63,591 nt of DNA, taken from positions 1 through 63,591 of the forward strand of contig NZ_JAUQOP010000035.1 in assembly GCF_030580855.1 (NCBI RefSeq), read 5' to 3'. Shown one piece after another: positions 52,839 through 62,711 of this stretch (positions are counted from its first letter, which is position 1; each line of letters opens with the position of its first letter). The notes beneath the pieces were generated by a model that worked only from the letters and a program-made list of their open reading frames with translations, was not told the origin of the DNA and made no database searches. The stretch is from Pseudomonas citrullilanati. GTDB lineage: Bacteria > Pseudomonadota > Gammaproteobacteria > Pseudomonadales > Pseudomonadaceae. The translations under genes and the position numbers were made by a program.

Positions 52839-53377
52839 TGGGCGGCGAGTACGAGACTCGGCGTGGCGCCGCGCCGGCGGCACGCCAGGCGTTGTTCCTG
52901 GTGTTTCGCATCGGCAACGAACGCTATGCCTTGCAGGCCATCGATGTGGTGGAGGTGTTGCCGCGCCTGCCCCTCAAGCCGATTCCCCGGGCACCGGCCT
53001 GGGTGGCGGGTGTCTTTGCCTGGCGTGGCACGGTGGTGCCGGTGATCGACCTCTGCGCCCTGACATTCGGCCAGGACGCCGAGGCGCGTACCAGCACGCG
53101 GCTGGTGCTGGTGAATTACCAACCCGACGGCAATCAGGCCGGGCACGTGCTGGGGCTGATCCTGGAACAGGCCACCGATACCCTGCGCTGTGATCCGGCG
53201 CAGTTCCAGCCCTATGGCCTGGAGAACCGGCAGGCGCCTTACCTGGGCCCGGTGCGCGAAGATGCCCAGGGGTTGCTGCAATGGGTGCGGGTCAACGACC
53301 TGCTCGACGCGCCGGTGCGCGCCGTGCTGTTTCCCAACCCGCCGCTGAATCCCGATGATCTCGAGGCGCGTCCATGA
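52838..53377 (+). CDS. wspB: CheW-like coupling protein WspB
   Basis: 179 residues, a single CheW domain (about 18-165): FLVFRIGNERYALQAIDVVEV and VAGVFAWRGTVVPVIDL. It links WspA to the kinase WspE at the receptor array. Four-base overlap with wspC (ATGA). Confidence 0.95.
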   Translation: MGGEYETRRGAAPAARQALFLVFRIGNERYALQAIDVVEVLPRLPLKPIPRAPAWVAGVFAWRGTVVPVIDLCALTFGQDAEARTSTRLVLVNYQPDGNQAGHVLGLILEQATDTLRCDPAQFQPYGLENRQAPYLGPVREDAQGLLQWVRVNDLLDAPVRAVLFPNPPLNPDDLEARP

Positions 53378-54639
53378 GCGGCGACCAGCGTTTTTTCGAC
53401 TTCCTCAAGGAGCGCATAGGCCTCGATGTGACGTCCGTCGGCACCGCCATCATCGAGCGGGCCGTGCGCCAGCGCATCCTGGCGGTGGCGGGGCGAACCG
53501 CCGACGAGTACTGGCAGGCGTTGCAGCATTCGGCCCCGGAACAGCAGGCGCTGATCGAGGCGGTGATCGTCCCGGAGACCTGGTTCTTCCGCTATCCCGA
53601 ATCGTTCGCAACCCTGGCCCGGCTGGCCGCCAAGCGCCTGGTGGAGATCAACCACCTGCGTGCGCTGCGCATCCTCAGCCTGCCGTGCTCCACTGGCGAG
53701 GAGCCGTATTCCATCGCCATGGCCTTGTTCGACGCGGGCCTGAAACCCCATCAGTTCAAGGTCGATGGCCTGGACGTCAGTCCGCTGTCGGTGGAGCGGG
53801 CCAGGGAGGCGCTTTACTACAGGAATTCCTTTCGCGGGGCCGAGCTGGGCTTTCGCGAGCGCTATTTCGTCGCTGAAGACGACGGCTATCGCCTCGGCGA
53901 ACGGGTGCGCGAGCAGGTGCGCCTGCAAGTGGGCAACCTGTTGGATCCGGCGTTGCTGGTGAACGAGGCACCCTATGACTTCGTGTTTTGCCGCAACCTG
54001 CTGATCTATTTCGACCAACCGATCCAGCGGCTGGTGTTCGAGGTCCTCAAGCGCTTGACTCACCAGGACGGCGTGCTGTTCATCGGTCCCGCCGAAGGCA
54101 GCCTGCTGGGGCGCCTGGGCATGCGTTCGATCGGCGTGCCCCAGTCGTTCGCCTTCAGCCGCCAGGGTACCCCCGAGCCCCAACCGTTGCCGGCCTGGAC
54201 ACCGACCCCGCCGCCAGCGCGCCAGCCAGCCCCGCGAGTCGTCCCGCCGGTGGCGCGGCCGCGGCCATTCGCCGCGACCTTGGCGCCAGCGACCGCGCCG
54301 GGGAGCAGCGATGCCGACGCCTTGCTGGCCCAGGTCGCGGCGCTGGCCAACAGCGGCAAAAGCACCGAGGCCCGGGCGGCGTGCGAACAGTACCTGCGCC
54401 ACCACCCGCCGGCGGCCCAAGTGTTCTATTGGCTGGGGCTGCTCAGCGACACGGCCGGCAACGCGCTCGACGCCCAGGGGTTTTATCGCAAGGCACTTTA
54501 TCTTGAACCCCAGCACGCCGAGGCCCTGGTGCACCTGGCGGCGCTGCTGGCTTCCCAGGGAGACGCGGCGGGCGCGCGTCGATTGCAGGAACGTGCCGCG
54601 CGCAGCGGGCGCGCGGCAGACAGCGAGCGTAAACCATGA
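53374..54639 (+). CDS. wspC: CheR-type methyltransferase WspC
   Basis: 421 residues. CheR domain (about 1-270): PETWFFRYPESF, RILSLPCSTGEEPYSIAMAL for SAM binding, and FCRNLLIYFDQPIQ. A Pro/Ala-rich linker (about 270-315) leads to TPR-like repeats (about 320-405). It methylates WspA and sets sensitivity opposite WspF. Overlaps wspD by 4 bases. Confidence 0.95.
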   Translation: MSGDQRFFDFLKERIGLDVTSVGTAIIERAVRQRILAVAGRTADEYWQALQHSAPEQQALIEAVIVPETWFFRYPESFATLARLAAKRLVEINHLRALRILSLPCSTGEEPYSIAMALFDAGLKPHQFKVDGLDVSPLSVERAREALYYRNSFRGAELGFRERYFVAEDDGYRLGERVREQVRLQVGNLLDPALLVNEAPYDFVFCRNLLIYFDQPIQRLVFEVLKRLTHQDGVLFIGPAEGSLLGRLGMRSIGVPQSFAFSRQGTPEPQPLPAWTPTPPPARQPAPRVVPPVARPRPFAATLAPATAPGSSDADALLAQVAALANSGKSTEARAACEQYLRHHPPAAQVFYWLGLLSDTAGNALDAQGFYRKALYLEPQHAEALVHLAALLASQGDAAGARRLQERAARSGRAADSERKP

Positions 54640-55304
54640 GCGGTCCGGCCTCTTACAACGTCCATGACGATGCCCAGGCAATCGACGATTGCTGGAACCG
54701 TATCGGGATTCATGGCGACAAGTCCTGCCCGCTCTTGGTCGAGCACATCCACTGCCGCAATTGCTCGGTGTATTCGGCCGCGGCCACCCGGTTGCTCGAC
54801 CGCTACGCCTTGCAGCAGGACGATCGGGCCCTGGTCCACACCGCCGTGGACAGTGACATCGTCACCCGCTCGCTGCTGATCTTCCGCCTCGGTGAGGAAT
54901 GGCTGGGCCTGGCCACCCGCAGCCTGGTGGAAGTCGCCACGCTGCAGCCGATCCATTCGTTGCCGCACCAGCGTTCCCGGGCCTTGCTGGGCGTGGCGAA
55001 CGTGCGCGGGGCGCTGGTGGCCTGCCTGTCGCTGGTGGAACTGCTGGACCTGGAGCCCGGCGGCGGGCCGGTAGCCGGCGCCCGGAACCTGCCGCGCATG
55101 CTGATCGTCTCCGCCAAGGGCGGGCCGGTAGTGGTGCCGGTGGACGAGGTGGACGGCATTCATGCCATCGACGAACGCATCCTGGCGAGCGCTTCGCCGT
55201 CGGCCGGCAAGTACACCCGGGGCGTGTTGCCCTACAAGGGACGCAGCCTGCGCTGGCTGGACGAAGAACAATTGTTGTCCGCCGTGACCCGGAGCCTGTC
55301 ATGA
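54636..55304 (+). CDS. wspD: Second CheW-like coupling protein WspD
   Basis: 222 residues. An N-terminal part with a Cys-rich segment (CPLLVEHIHCRNCSVYSAAATRLL) precedes a CheW domain (about 80-215: LLIFRLGEEWLGLATRSLVEV, GVANVRGALVACLSLVELL). Works with WspB. Its stop overlaps the wspE ATG. Confidence 0.94.
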   Translation: MSGPASYNVHDDAQAIDDCWNRIGIHGDKSCPLLVEHIHCRNCSVYSAAATRLLDRYALQQDDRALVHTAVDSDIVTRSLLIFRLGEEWLGLATRSLVEVATLQPIHSLPHQRSRALLGVANVRGALVACLSLVELLDLEPGGGPVAGARNLPRMLIVSAKGGPVVVPVDEVDGIHAIDERILASASPSAGKYTRGVLPYKGRSLRWLDEEQLLSAVTRSLS

Positions 55305-57565
55305 CCCCTGACCAGATGCGCGACGCGTCGTTGCTGGAACTGTTCAGCCTGGAAGCCGAAGCCCAGACCCAAGTGCTGAGCGCCGGACTGCTGGCCCTGG
55401 AGCGCGACCCGAGCCAGGCCGACCAATTGGAGTCGTGCATGCGCGCCGCGCACTCGCTCAAGGGCGCGGCGCGGATCGTCGGGGTGGACGCCGGGGTCAG
55501 CGTGGCCCACGTCATGGAGGATTGCCTGGTCAGCGCCCAGGAACGGCGCCTGGTGCTGACGGCCGAGCACATCGACGCGTTGCTCCAGGGTACTGACCTG
55601 CTGACGCGCATCGCCACACCGGGCAACGACGTGGGGACGGCGCAAATCGACGCCTACGTGGCCCTGATGGGGCGCTGGCTGGAGCCCGGCGCCACCGCGA
55701 ATGGGCCGGCGACGCCCGCCAGGCTCGAAGTGCCGGTGGCGCCGGTTCACGTCGAATTGCCCGAGCCGGAACCTGTGCCGGCAGCGGAACCGGTCGCCAA
55801 GGGCAAGCGCGTCACCGAAGGCGGCGAGCGGGTCCTGCGGGTGACGGCCGAGCGCCTCAACAGCCTGCTGGACCTGTCGAGCAAGGCGCTGGTGGAAACC
55901 CAGCGGCTCAAGCCCTGGCTGGCGACGATGCAACGACTCAAGCGCCAGCAGGGCAACGGCTTGCGTGCCCTTGAAGAGCTGAATGCGCACCTCAAGGAAC
56001 ACGACCTGAGCCTGCAAGCCCAGGAAGCCCTCGCCGATGCCCGGCGGTTGTTGGTCGAGACCCAGCAACTGTTGGCGCAGAAAACCGCCGAGTTGGACGA
56101 ATTCGCCTGGCAGGCCGGTCAACGGGCGCAGGTGTTGTATGACACGGCGCTGGCCTGCCGCATGCGCCCGTTTGCCGACGTACTTTCCGGCCAGGTGCGC
56201 ATGGTGCGCGACCTCGGACGCAGCCTGGGCAAGCAGGTGCGCCTGGAGATCGAAGGCGAGAAGACCCAGGTCGACCGCGACGTACTGGAAAAGCTCGAAG
56301 CGCCGCTGACCCATCTGCTGCGCAACGCCGTGGATCATGGCATCGAGAGCCCGGAGCAACGGCTGGCGGCCGGCAAGCCCGCCGAAGGCCTGATTCGCCT
56401 GCGAGCCTCCCACCAGGCCGGCCTGCTGGTCCTGGAACTGGCGGACGACGGCGCCGGCGTGGACCTGGAGCGGGTTCGCCGCAGCATTGTCGAGCGCGGC
56501 CTGTCTCCTGAGCAGACGGCGGCCAGCCTGAGCGAAGAGGAATTGCTGACCTTCCTGTTCCTGCCCGGTTTCAGCCTGCGGGACAAGGTCACCGAAGTGT
56601 CCGGGCGCGGCGTTGGCCTGGACGCCGTCCAGCACATGGTCCGGCAGTTGCGCGGGGCGGTGGTGCTGGAGCAGACGGCGGGCGCGGGCAGTCGCTTCCA
56701 CCTCGAAGTGCCGCTGACGCTGTCGGTGGTGCGCAGTTTGGTGGTGGAAGTCGGTCATGAAGCCTATGCCTTTCCCCTGGCCCATATCGAGCGGATGTGC
56801 GACCTGGCCCCGCAAGACATCGTCCAGGTCGAGGGACGCCAGCATTTCTGGCACGAAGGCCGGCATGTCGGGCTGGTGGCCGCCACCCAGTTGCTCAATC
56901 GCCCGGCGACACAGAACAACCACCCGACCCTCAAGGTGGTGGTGATCCGCGAGCGCGAGGCGATCTACGGCGTGGCGGTTGAGCGTTTCATCGGCGAGCG
57001 GACCCTGGTGGTCCTGCCCCTGGACGAACGCCTGGGCAAGGTCCAGGACATTTCCGCCGGGGCCCTGCTGGATGACGGCTCGGTGGTCTTGATCGTCGAC
57101 GTCGAGGACGTGTTGCGGTCGGTGGACAAGCTGCTCGACAGCGGGCGGCTGGAGCGCATTGCCCGGCAGAGCCAGACCCAGGCCGCGCGCAAGCGCATCC
57201 TGGTGGTGGACGATTCGCTGACCGTGCGCGAGCTGCAACGCAAGCTGCTGCGGGGTCGCGGCTACGACGTGGCGGTGGCGGTGGATGGCATGGACGGCTG
57301 GAACGCCTTGCGTTCGGAAGATTTCGACCTGCTGATCACCGACATCGACATGCCGCGCATGGACGGCATCGAATTGGTGTCGTTGCTGCGCCGCGACAAT
57401 CGCCTGCAATCGCTGCCGGTGATGGTGGTGTCCTACAAGGATCGCGAAGAAGATCGCCGTCGTGGCCTGGACGCCGGCGCCGACTATTATCTAGCCAAGG
57501 CGAGCTTCCACGATGACGCCTTGCTCGACGCCGTGGTCGAATTGATCGGAGGAGCACACGCTTGA
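55301..57565 (+). CDS. wspE: Hybrid CheA-type histidine kinase WspE
   Basis: 754 residues: Hpt domain with His51 (AAHSLKGAARI), dimerisation helices, CheA ATPase (HLLRNAVDHGIESPEQR; DDGAGVDLERVRR; SGRGVGLDAV), CheW-like domain (about 500-630) and a C-terminal receiver with Asp681 (LLITDIDMPRMDG). It phosphorylates WspR and WspF. The start at 55301 overlaps the wspD stop; longer frames lie within wspD. Confidence 0.96.
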   Translation: MTPDQMRDASLLELFSLEAEAQTQVLSAGLLALERDPSQADQLESCMRAAHSLKGAARIVGVDAGVSVAHVMEDCLVSAQERRLVLTAEHIDALLQGTDLLTRIATPGNDVGTAQIDAYVALMGRWLEPGATANGPATPARLEVPVAPVHVELPEPEPVPAAEPVAKGKRVTEGGERVLRVTAERLNSLLDLSSKALVETQRLKPWLATMQRLKRQQGNGLRALEELNAHLKEHDLSLQAQEALADARRLLVETQQLLAQKTAELDEFAWQAGQRAQVLYDTALACRMRPFADVLSGQVRMVRDLGRSLGKQVRLEIEGEKTQVDRDVLEKLEAPLTHLLRNAVDHGIESPEQRLAAGKPAEGLIRLRASHQAGLLVLELADDGAGVDLERVRRSIVERGLSPEQTAASLSEEELLTFLFLPGFSLRDKVTEVSGRGVGLDAVQHMVRQLRGAVVLEQTAGAGSRFHLEVPLTLSVVRSLVVEVGHEAYAFPLAHIERMCDLAPQDIVQVEGRQHFWHEGRHVGLVAATQLLNRPATQNNHPTLKVVVIREREAIYGVAVERFIGERTLVVLPLDERLGKVQDISAGALLDDGSVVLIVDVEDVLRSVDKLLDSGRLERIARQSQTQAARKRILVVDDSLTVRELQRKLLRGRGYDVAVAVDGMDGWNALRSEDFDLLITDIDMPRMDGIELVSLLRRDNRLQSLPVMVVSYKDREEDRRRGLDAGADYYLAKASFHDDALLDAVVELIGGAHA

Positions 57566-58572
57566 AGGTCGCCATCGTCAATGACATGCCCCTGGCGGTC
57601 GAGGCCCTGCGCCGCGCCCTGGCGTTCGAACCGCAGCATCAAGTGGCCTGGGTCGCTGCCAACGGCGCCGAGGCGGTGCAGCGCTGTGCCGAATACACCC
57701 CGGACCTGATCCTGATGGACCTGTTCATGCCGATCATGGACGGCGTGGAGGCGACCCGGCGGATCATGGCCGACACCCCGTGCGCGATCGTGATTGTCAC
57801 CGGCGACAGCCAGCAGAACGTCCATCGGGTGTTCGAGGCCATGGGCCATGGCGCGCTGGATGTGGTCGACACGCCGGCCCTGGGCGTCGGCAACCCGGCC
57901 GATGCGGCGGCGCCCTTGCTGCGCAAGATCGCCAATATCGGCTGGCTGATCGGTGAGCGCGGCAACCGCGAGCGCTCGGCCCCGGCGTCGCAACGCGCGC
58001 CGGTGTCGCGCAAGCGCCTGGTGGCCATCGGCTCGTCGGCGGGCGGCCCGGCGGCCCTGGAAGTCCTGCTCAAGGGCTTGCCGCGCGACTTTGCCCCGGC
58101 CATCGTGCTGGTCCAGCACGTGGACGAAGTGTTCGCCGCGGGCATGGCCGAGTGGTTGGGCAGTGTCTCGGGACACACCGTTCGCCTGGCCCGGGAAGGC
58201 GAGACGCCCCAAGGCGGCACGGTACTGCTGGCCGGGACCAATCATCACCTGCGCCTGTTGAAGGACGGCACCCTGGCCTACACCGCCGAGCCGGTGCACG
58301 AGATCTACCGCCCCTCCATCGACGTGTTCTTCGAAAGTGTCGCCCATTTCTGGAGCGGCGACGCGGTGGGTGTGCTGCTCACCGGCATGGGACGCGATGG
58401 CGCGCAAGGGCTTAGACTCATGCGCCAGCAGGGTTGCGTGACCATCGCCCAGGACCAGCGCACCAGTGCGGTCTACGGCATGCCCAAGGCGGCCGCCGCC
58501 CTCGATGCCGCCGCCCATATACTTGCCCTGGACCACATAGCGCCAAGGCTGTTGGAGATTTTTAGCCCATGA
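57562..58572 (+). CDS. wspF: CheB-type methylesterase WspF
   Basis: 336 residues starting at a TTG that overlaps the wspE stop (TTGA), with GGAGGA upstream. Receiver domain with Asp53 (LILMDLFMPIMDG) and methylesterase domain with Ser about 158 (IGSSAGGPAAL), His in LVQHVDEVF and Asp in LTGMGRDGAQG. It demethylates WspA and dampens the system. Loss-of-function mutations in wspF are a classic cause of wrinkly, high c-di-GMP colonies; this copy looks intact. Confidence 0.95.
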   Translation: MKVAIVNDMPLAVEALRRALAFEPQHQVAWVAANGAEAVQRCAEYTPDLILMDLFMPIMDGVEATRRIMADTPCAIVIVTGDSQQNVHRVFEAMGHGALDVVDTPALGVGNPADAAAPLLRKIANIGWLIGERGNRERSAPASQRAPVSRKRLVAIGSSAGGPAALEVLLKGLPRDFAPAIVLVQHVDEVFAAGMAEWLGSVSGHTVRLAREGETPQGGTVLLAGTNHHLRLLKDGTLAYTAEPVHEIYRPSIDVFFESVAHFWSGDAVGVLLTGMGRDGAQGLRLMRQQGCVTIAQDQRTSAVYGMPKAAAALDAAAHILALDHIAPRLLEIFSP

Positions 58573-58617
58573 TGACCCCCGGCCGCCTTGCCCCAGGCCG
58601 TAATCAGGTAAGCCCCC

Positions 58618-59619
58618 ATGCATGATCTACAGCTCGACGAATTCAAGAGCGACGAGAACGCCGCGATGGTCCTGCTCGTCGACGACCAGGCGATGATCGG
58701 CGAGGCGGTGCGTCGTGGGCTATCGAATGAAGAAAACATCGACTTCCATTTCTGCTCCGATCCGCACCAGGCCATCGCCCATGCGATCCGCATCAAGCCG
58801 ACCGTGATTCTCCAGGACCTGGTGATGCCCGGCCTCGATGGCCTGAGCCTGGTGCGCGAATACCGCAACCACCCGGCCACCCGCGATATTCCGATCATCG
58901 TCCTGTCCACCAAGGAAGACCCGCTGGTCAAGAGCGCGGCGTTTGCGGCCGGGGCCAACGATTACCTGGTCAAGTTGCCGGACAACATCGAACTGGTGGC
59001 GCGCATCCGCTATCACTCGCGTTCCTACACCATGCTGCTGCAGCGCGACGCGGCCTATCGCGCGCTGCGGGTCAGCCAGCAGCAGTTGCTCGACACCAAC
59101 CTGGTGCTGCAACGCTTGATGAACTCCGACGGCCTTACCGGGCTGTCGAACCGCCGGCATTTCGACGAGTACCTGGAACTGGAGTGGCGCCGGGCATTGC
59201 GCGACCAGAGCCAGCTGTCGCTGCTGATGATCGATGTGGATTACTTCAAGTCCTACAACGACAAATTCGGCCACCTGGAAGGCGACGAAGCCCTGCGCAA
59301 GGTCGCCACGGCGATTCGCGATGCCTGCAGTCGTTCGTCCGACCTGCCGGCCCGCTACGGTGGCGAGGAATTTGCCCTGGTCCTGCCCGGCACCTCGCCT
59401 GGAGGCGCCCGGTTGATGGCGGAAAAACTGCGCCAGAGCGTGGTCGCCCTGAAAATCCCCCACGCCACCCCCAATGGCAGCGAGCACCTGACCGTCAGCA
59501 TCGGCGTCTCCACCGTCACGCCACAGCAAGGGGGCGATAGCCGGCAATTGATCTCGGCGGCGGACAAGGGCTTGTACATGGCCAAGCACAATGGTCGCAA
59601 CCGGGTGGGCATCGAGTAA
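58618..59619 (+). CDS. wspR: Response-regulator diguanylate cyclase WspR
   Basis: 333 residues. Receiver (about 15-135) with phospho-acceptor Asp67 (VILQDLVMPGLDG), a helical stalk (about 140-170) and a GGDEF domain with active site GGEEF (248-252) and inhibitory I-site RSSD (239-242) five residues before it. Phosphorylation by WspE drives clustering and c-di-GMP synthesis. 45 bases after wspF; last gene of the operon. Confidence 0.96.
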   Translation: MHDLQLDEFKSDENAAMVLLVDDQAMIGEAVRRGLSNEENIDFHFCSDPHQAIAHAIRIKPTVILQDLVMPGLDGLSLVREYRNHPATRDIPIIVLSTKEDPLVKSAAFAAGANDYLVKLPDNIELVARIRYHSRSYTMLLQRDAAYRALRVSQQQLLDTNLVLQRLMNSDGLTGLSNRRHFDEYLELEWRRALRDQSQLSLLMIDVDYFKSYNDKFGHLEGDEALRKVATAIRDACSRSSDLPARYGGEEFALVLPGTSPGGARLMAEKLRQSVVALKIPHATPNGSEHLTVSIGVSTVTPQQGGDSRQLISAADKGLYMAKHNGRNRVGIE

Positions 59620-59645
59620 ATCCCTGCCTGGCGAAGAAGCTTTTC

Positions 59646-59779
59646 GTGGCGAGGGGATTTATCCCCGCTGGGCTGCGAAGCAGCCCTAAAACCCGACAAC
59701 TCAGTGTGCCAGGCAAATCGAGTTGACTGTATTTGGGGCTGCTGCGCGGCCCCAGCGGGGATAAATCCCCTCGCCACAA
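59646..59779. repeat. Large inverted repeat, GAGGGGATTTATCCCC family
   Basis: GTGGCGAGGGGATTTATCCC faces GGGATAAATCCCCTCGCCAC, with inner GGGCTGCGAAGCAGCCC. It lies between wspR and prfB. Confidence 0.88.
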
Positions 59780-59901
59780 GGGGATTGTGCAGCATCGCCC
59801 TGAAGCTCATTGCCCCCAAAGCCGCCAGGCGGGCTGCCGCTGGCGCGTGATTACGTTATACTCGCCGGCTTTCAAAAGTTCGCCAACGAGTGCTGCCCGC
59901 C

Positions 59902-60997
59902 ATGGAAATCAACCCGATCCTGAACACCATCAAGGACCTGTCCGAGCGCTCCGAAACTATTCGGGGGTATCTTTGACTACGATCAAAAGCATGAGCGCCT
60001 GACCGAAGTCAATCGCGAGCTTGAAGATCCGAGTGTCTGGAACAAGCCTGAATACGCCCAGGAGCTGGGCCGCGAGCGTTCCGCGCTGGCGCAGATCGTC
60101 GAGACCCTGGACGAGCTGTCCAGTGGCCTGGGCGATTGCCGCGACCTGCTGGACATGGCCGTCGAGGAAAACGACGAAGGCGCGGTCGGCGATGTCGTCG
60201 CCGAACTGGCGCGCCTGGAGGAGTCCCTGGCCAAGCTGGAATTCCGCCGCATGTTCAGCGGCGAGATGGACATGAACAACGCCTACCTGGACATCCAGGC
60301 CGGTTCCGGCGGCACCGAAGCCCAGGACTGGGCCAACATCCTGCTGCGCATGTACCTGCGCTGGGCCGACAAGCGCGGTTTCGACGCGACCATCATGGAG
60401 CTGTCGGCCGGCGAGGTCGCCGGGATCAAGGGCGCCACCGTGCACATCAAGGGTGAGTACGCCTTTGGCTGGCTGCGTACCGAGATCGGCGTGCATCGCC
60501 TGGTGCGCAAGAGTCCGTTCGACTCCGGCAACCGTCGCCACACCTCGTTCTCGGCGGTGTTCGTCTCCCCGGAAATCGACGACAAGGTCGAGATCGAAAT
60601 CAACCCGGCGGACCTGCGCATCGACACCTATCGCTCCTCGGGCGCCGGTGGCCAGCACGTCAACACCACCGACTCGGCCGTGCGGATCACCCACGTACCG
60701 ACCAACACCGTGGTCAGTTGCCAGAACGAACGTTCCCAGCACGCCAACAAAGACACCGCGATGAAAATGCTCCGGGCCCGCCTGTACGAGCAGGAGATCC
60801 AGAAGCGCAACGCGGCGTCCCAGGCCCTGGAAGACAGCAAGTCGGACATCGGCTGGGGTCACCAGATCCGTTCGTACGTGCTCGATGCCTCGCGCATCAA
60901 GGACCTGCGCACCAACATCGAACGCAGCGACTGCGACAAGGTGCTCGACGGCGACATCGACGAATACCTGGAAGCGAGCCTCAAGCAAGGCCTGTAA
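59902..60997 (+). CDS. prfB: Peptide chain release factor 2, with programmed +1 frameshift
   Basis: 364 residues after frameshifting. Frame 0 runs 24 codons from the ATG at 59902 to TGA at 59974; translation then shifts +1 after CTT and continues from GAC at 59975. RF2 reads UGA and UAA: recognition motif KSPFDSG and catalytic GGQ in SSGAGGQHVNTTDSAVR are present. TATACT at 59857-59862 is a likely -10. lysS follows after 109 bases, the usual pairing. Confidence 0.96.
59961..59977 (+). promoter_or_regulatory. prfB programmed +1 frameshift signal
   Basis: An internal Shine-Dalgarno-like CGGGGG, then TAT CTT TGA C. The in-frame UGA makes RF2 regulate its own synthesis: when RF2 is scarce the ribosome pauses and slips +1 on CUU. 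Confidence 0.95.
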
Positions 60998-61106
60998 CGC
61001 GACACCCATGCGCCGGGCGGGCCCGCTTCCATGAGGAACGCGAGGCTTGCCCGCCCACTCCGGCCCGGGCTGGAGGCAACGAACCTGTGATGGAATCCTT
61101 AAAGAC

Positions 61107-62609
61107 ATGAGCGACCTAGAACTCGACCCGCAAGCCCTGCAACAGGAAGAAAACTCCCTGATCGCCCTGCGCAAGGAAAAGCTGGCTGCCGAGCGCGCCA
61201 AGGGCCAGGCCTTCCCGAATGACTTCCGCCGCGACGCCTACTGCGACGTGCTGCAGAAGCAATACGCGGACAAGACCAAGGAAGAACTGGCCGAGGCGGC
61301 GATTCCAGTCAAGGTGGCCGGTCGCATCATGCTCAACCGCGGGTCGTTCATGGTGATCCAGGACATGACCGGGCGCATCCAGGTCTACGTCAACCGCAAG
61401 ACCCTGCCGGAAGAAACCCTGGCCGCCGTCAAGACCTGGGACCTGGGCGACATCATTGCCGCCGAAGGCACCCTGGCGCGCTCCGGCAAGGGCGACCTGT
61501 ACGTTGAAATGACCAGCGTACGCCTGCTGACCAAGTCCCTGCGCCCACTGCCGGACAAGCACCACGGCCTGACCGACACCGAGCAGCGCTATCGCCAGCG
61601 CTACGTCGACCTGATCGTCAACGAAGACGTGCGCCAGACCTTCCGCGTACGCTCGCAGGTCATCGCCCACATCCGCAGTTTCCTGATGAAGCGTGACTTC
61701 CTCGAAGTCGAGACGCCGATGCTGCAGACCATCCCCGGCGGTGCGGCGGCCAAGCCGTTCGAAACCCACCACAACGCCCTGGACATGGAAATGTTCCTGC
61801 GCATCGCGCCGGAGCTGTACCTCAAGCGCCTGGTGGTCGGTGGCTTCGAGAAAGTCTTCGAGATCAACCGCAACTTCCGTAACGAAGGCGTTTCGACCCG
61901 GCACAATCCCGAGTTCACCATGCTCGAGTTCTACCAGGCCTACGCCGACTACAAGGACAACATGGACCTGACCGAGGAGTTGTTCCGCGAGCTGGCGCAA
62001 CTGGTGCTCGGCAGCACCGACGTGCCGTACGGCGACAAGGTGTTCCACTTCGGCGAGCCGTTCGTGCGCCTGTCGGTGTTCGACTCGATCCTCAAGTACA
62101 ACCCGGACATCAGCGCCGCCGACCTGCGCGACGTCGACAAGGCCCGTGCCATCGCCAAGAAGGCCGGTGCCAAGGTGCTCGGCTTCGAAGGCCTGGGCAA
62201 GCTGCAGGTGATGATTTTCGAAGAGCTGGTCGAGCACAAGCTCGAGCAGCCGCACTTCATCACCCAGTACCCGTTCGAAGTGTCGCCGCTGGCCCGTCGC
62301 AACGACGAAGACCCGAGCGTGACCGATCGCTTCGAACTGTTCATCGGTGGCCGCGAGATCGCCAACGCCTACTCCGAGCTCAATGACGCGGAAGACCAGG
62401 CCGAGCGCTTCATGGCCCAGGTGGCCGACAAGGACGCCGGCGACGACGAAGCGATGCACTACGACGCCGACTTCGTGCGCGCCCTGGAGTACGGCATGCC
62501 GCCGACCGCTGGCGAAGGCATCGGCATCGACCGCCTGGTGATGTTGCTGACCAACTCGCCGTCGATCCGGGATGTCATTCTCTTCCCGCACATGCGGCCG
62601 CAAGCGTAA
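61107..62609 (+). CDS. lysS: Lysyl-tRNA synthetase (class II)
   Basis: 500 residues. OB-fold anticodon domain (about 60-160) and class II catalytic core: motif 1 FLEVETPMLQTIPGGAAAKP, motif 2 FRNEGVSTRHNPEFTMLEFY, motif 3 GEGIGIDRLVMLLT. Start at MSDLELDPQ (61107); longer frames enter the intergenic region. Confidence 0.97.
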   Translation: MSDLELDPQALQQEENSLIALRKEKLAAERAKGQAFPNDFRRDAYCDVLQKQYADKTKEELAEAAIPVKVAGRIMLNRGSFMVIQDMTGRIQVYVNRKTLPEETLAAVKTWDLGDIIAAEGTLARSGKGDLYVEMTSVRLLTKSLRPLPDKHHGLTDTEQRYRQRYVDLIVNEDVRQTFRVRSQVIAHIRSFLMKRDFLEVETPMLQTIPGGAAAKPFETHHNALDMEMFLRIAPELYLKRLVVGGFEKVFEINRNFRNEGVSTRHNPEFTMLEFYQAYADYKDNMDLTEELFRELAQLVLGSTDVPYGDKVFHFGEPFVRLSVFDSILKYNPDISAADLRDVDKARAIAKKAGAKVLGFEGLGKLQVMIFEELVEHKLEQPHFITQYPFEVSPLARRNDEDPSVTDRFELFIGGREIANAYSELNDAEDQAERFMAQVADKDAGDDEAMHYDADFVRALEYGMPPTAGEGIGIDRLVMLLTNSPSIRDVILFPHMRPQA

Positions 62610-62620
62610 CGGTTTCAAAT

Positions 62621-62649
62621 AAAAAGCCGCCTGCAGAGGCGGCTTTTTA
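62621..62649 (+). terminator. Intrinsic terminator after lysS
   Basis: AAAAAGCCGCCT-GCAG-AGGCGGCTTTTT, 11 bases past the stop, works in both directions. Confidence 0.93.
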
Positions 62650-62711
62650 TTGCCTGTCTGGTACAAACGTATCAATTGGTTACTTTTGAAAAGAGCGAGG
62701 AAAGACCTGTC

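Noticed and set aside
59902..59976. Apparent premature stop making prfB a pseudogene
   Set aside because: The CTT TGA C context with an upstream GGGGG is the standard RF2 programmed frameshift.
59957..61201. Frame antisense to prfB
   Set aside because: It covers the prfB frameshift region on the opposite strand and has no conserved domain.
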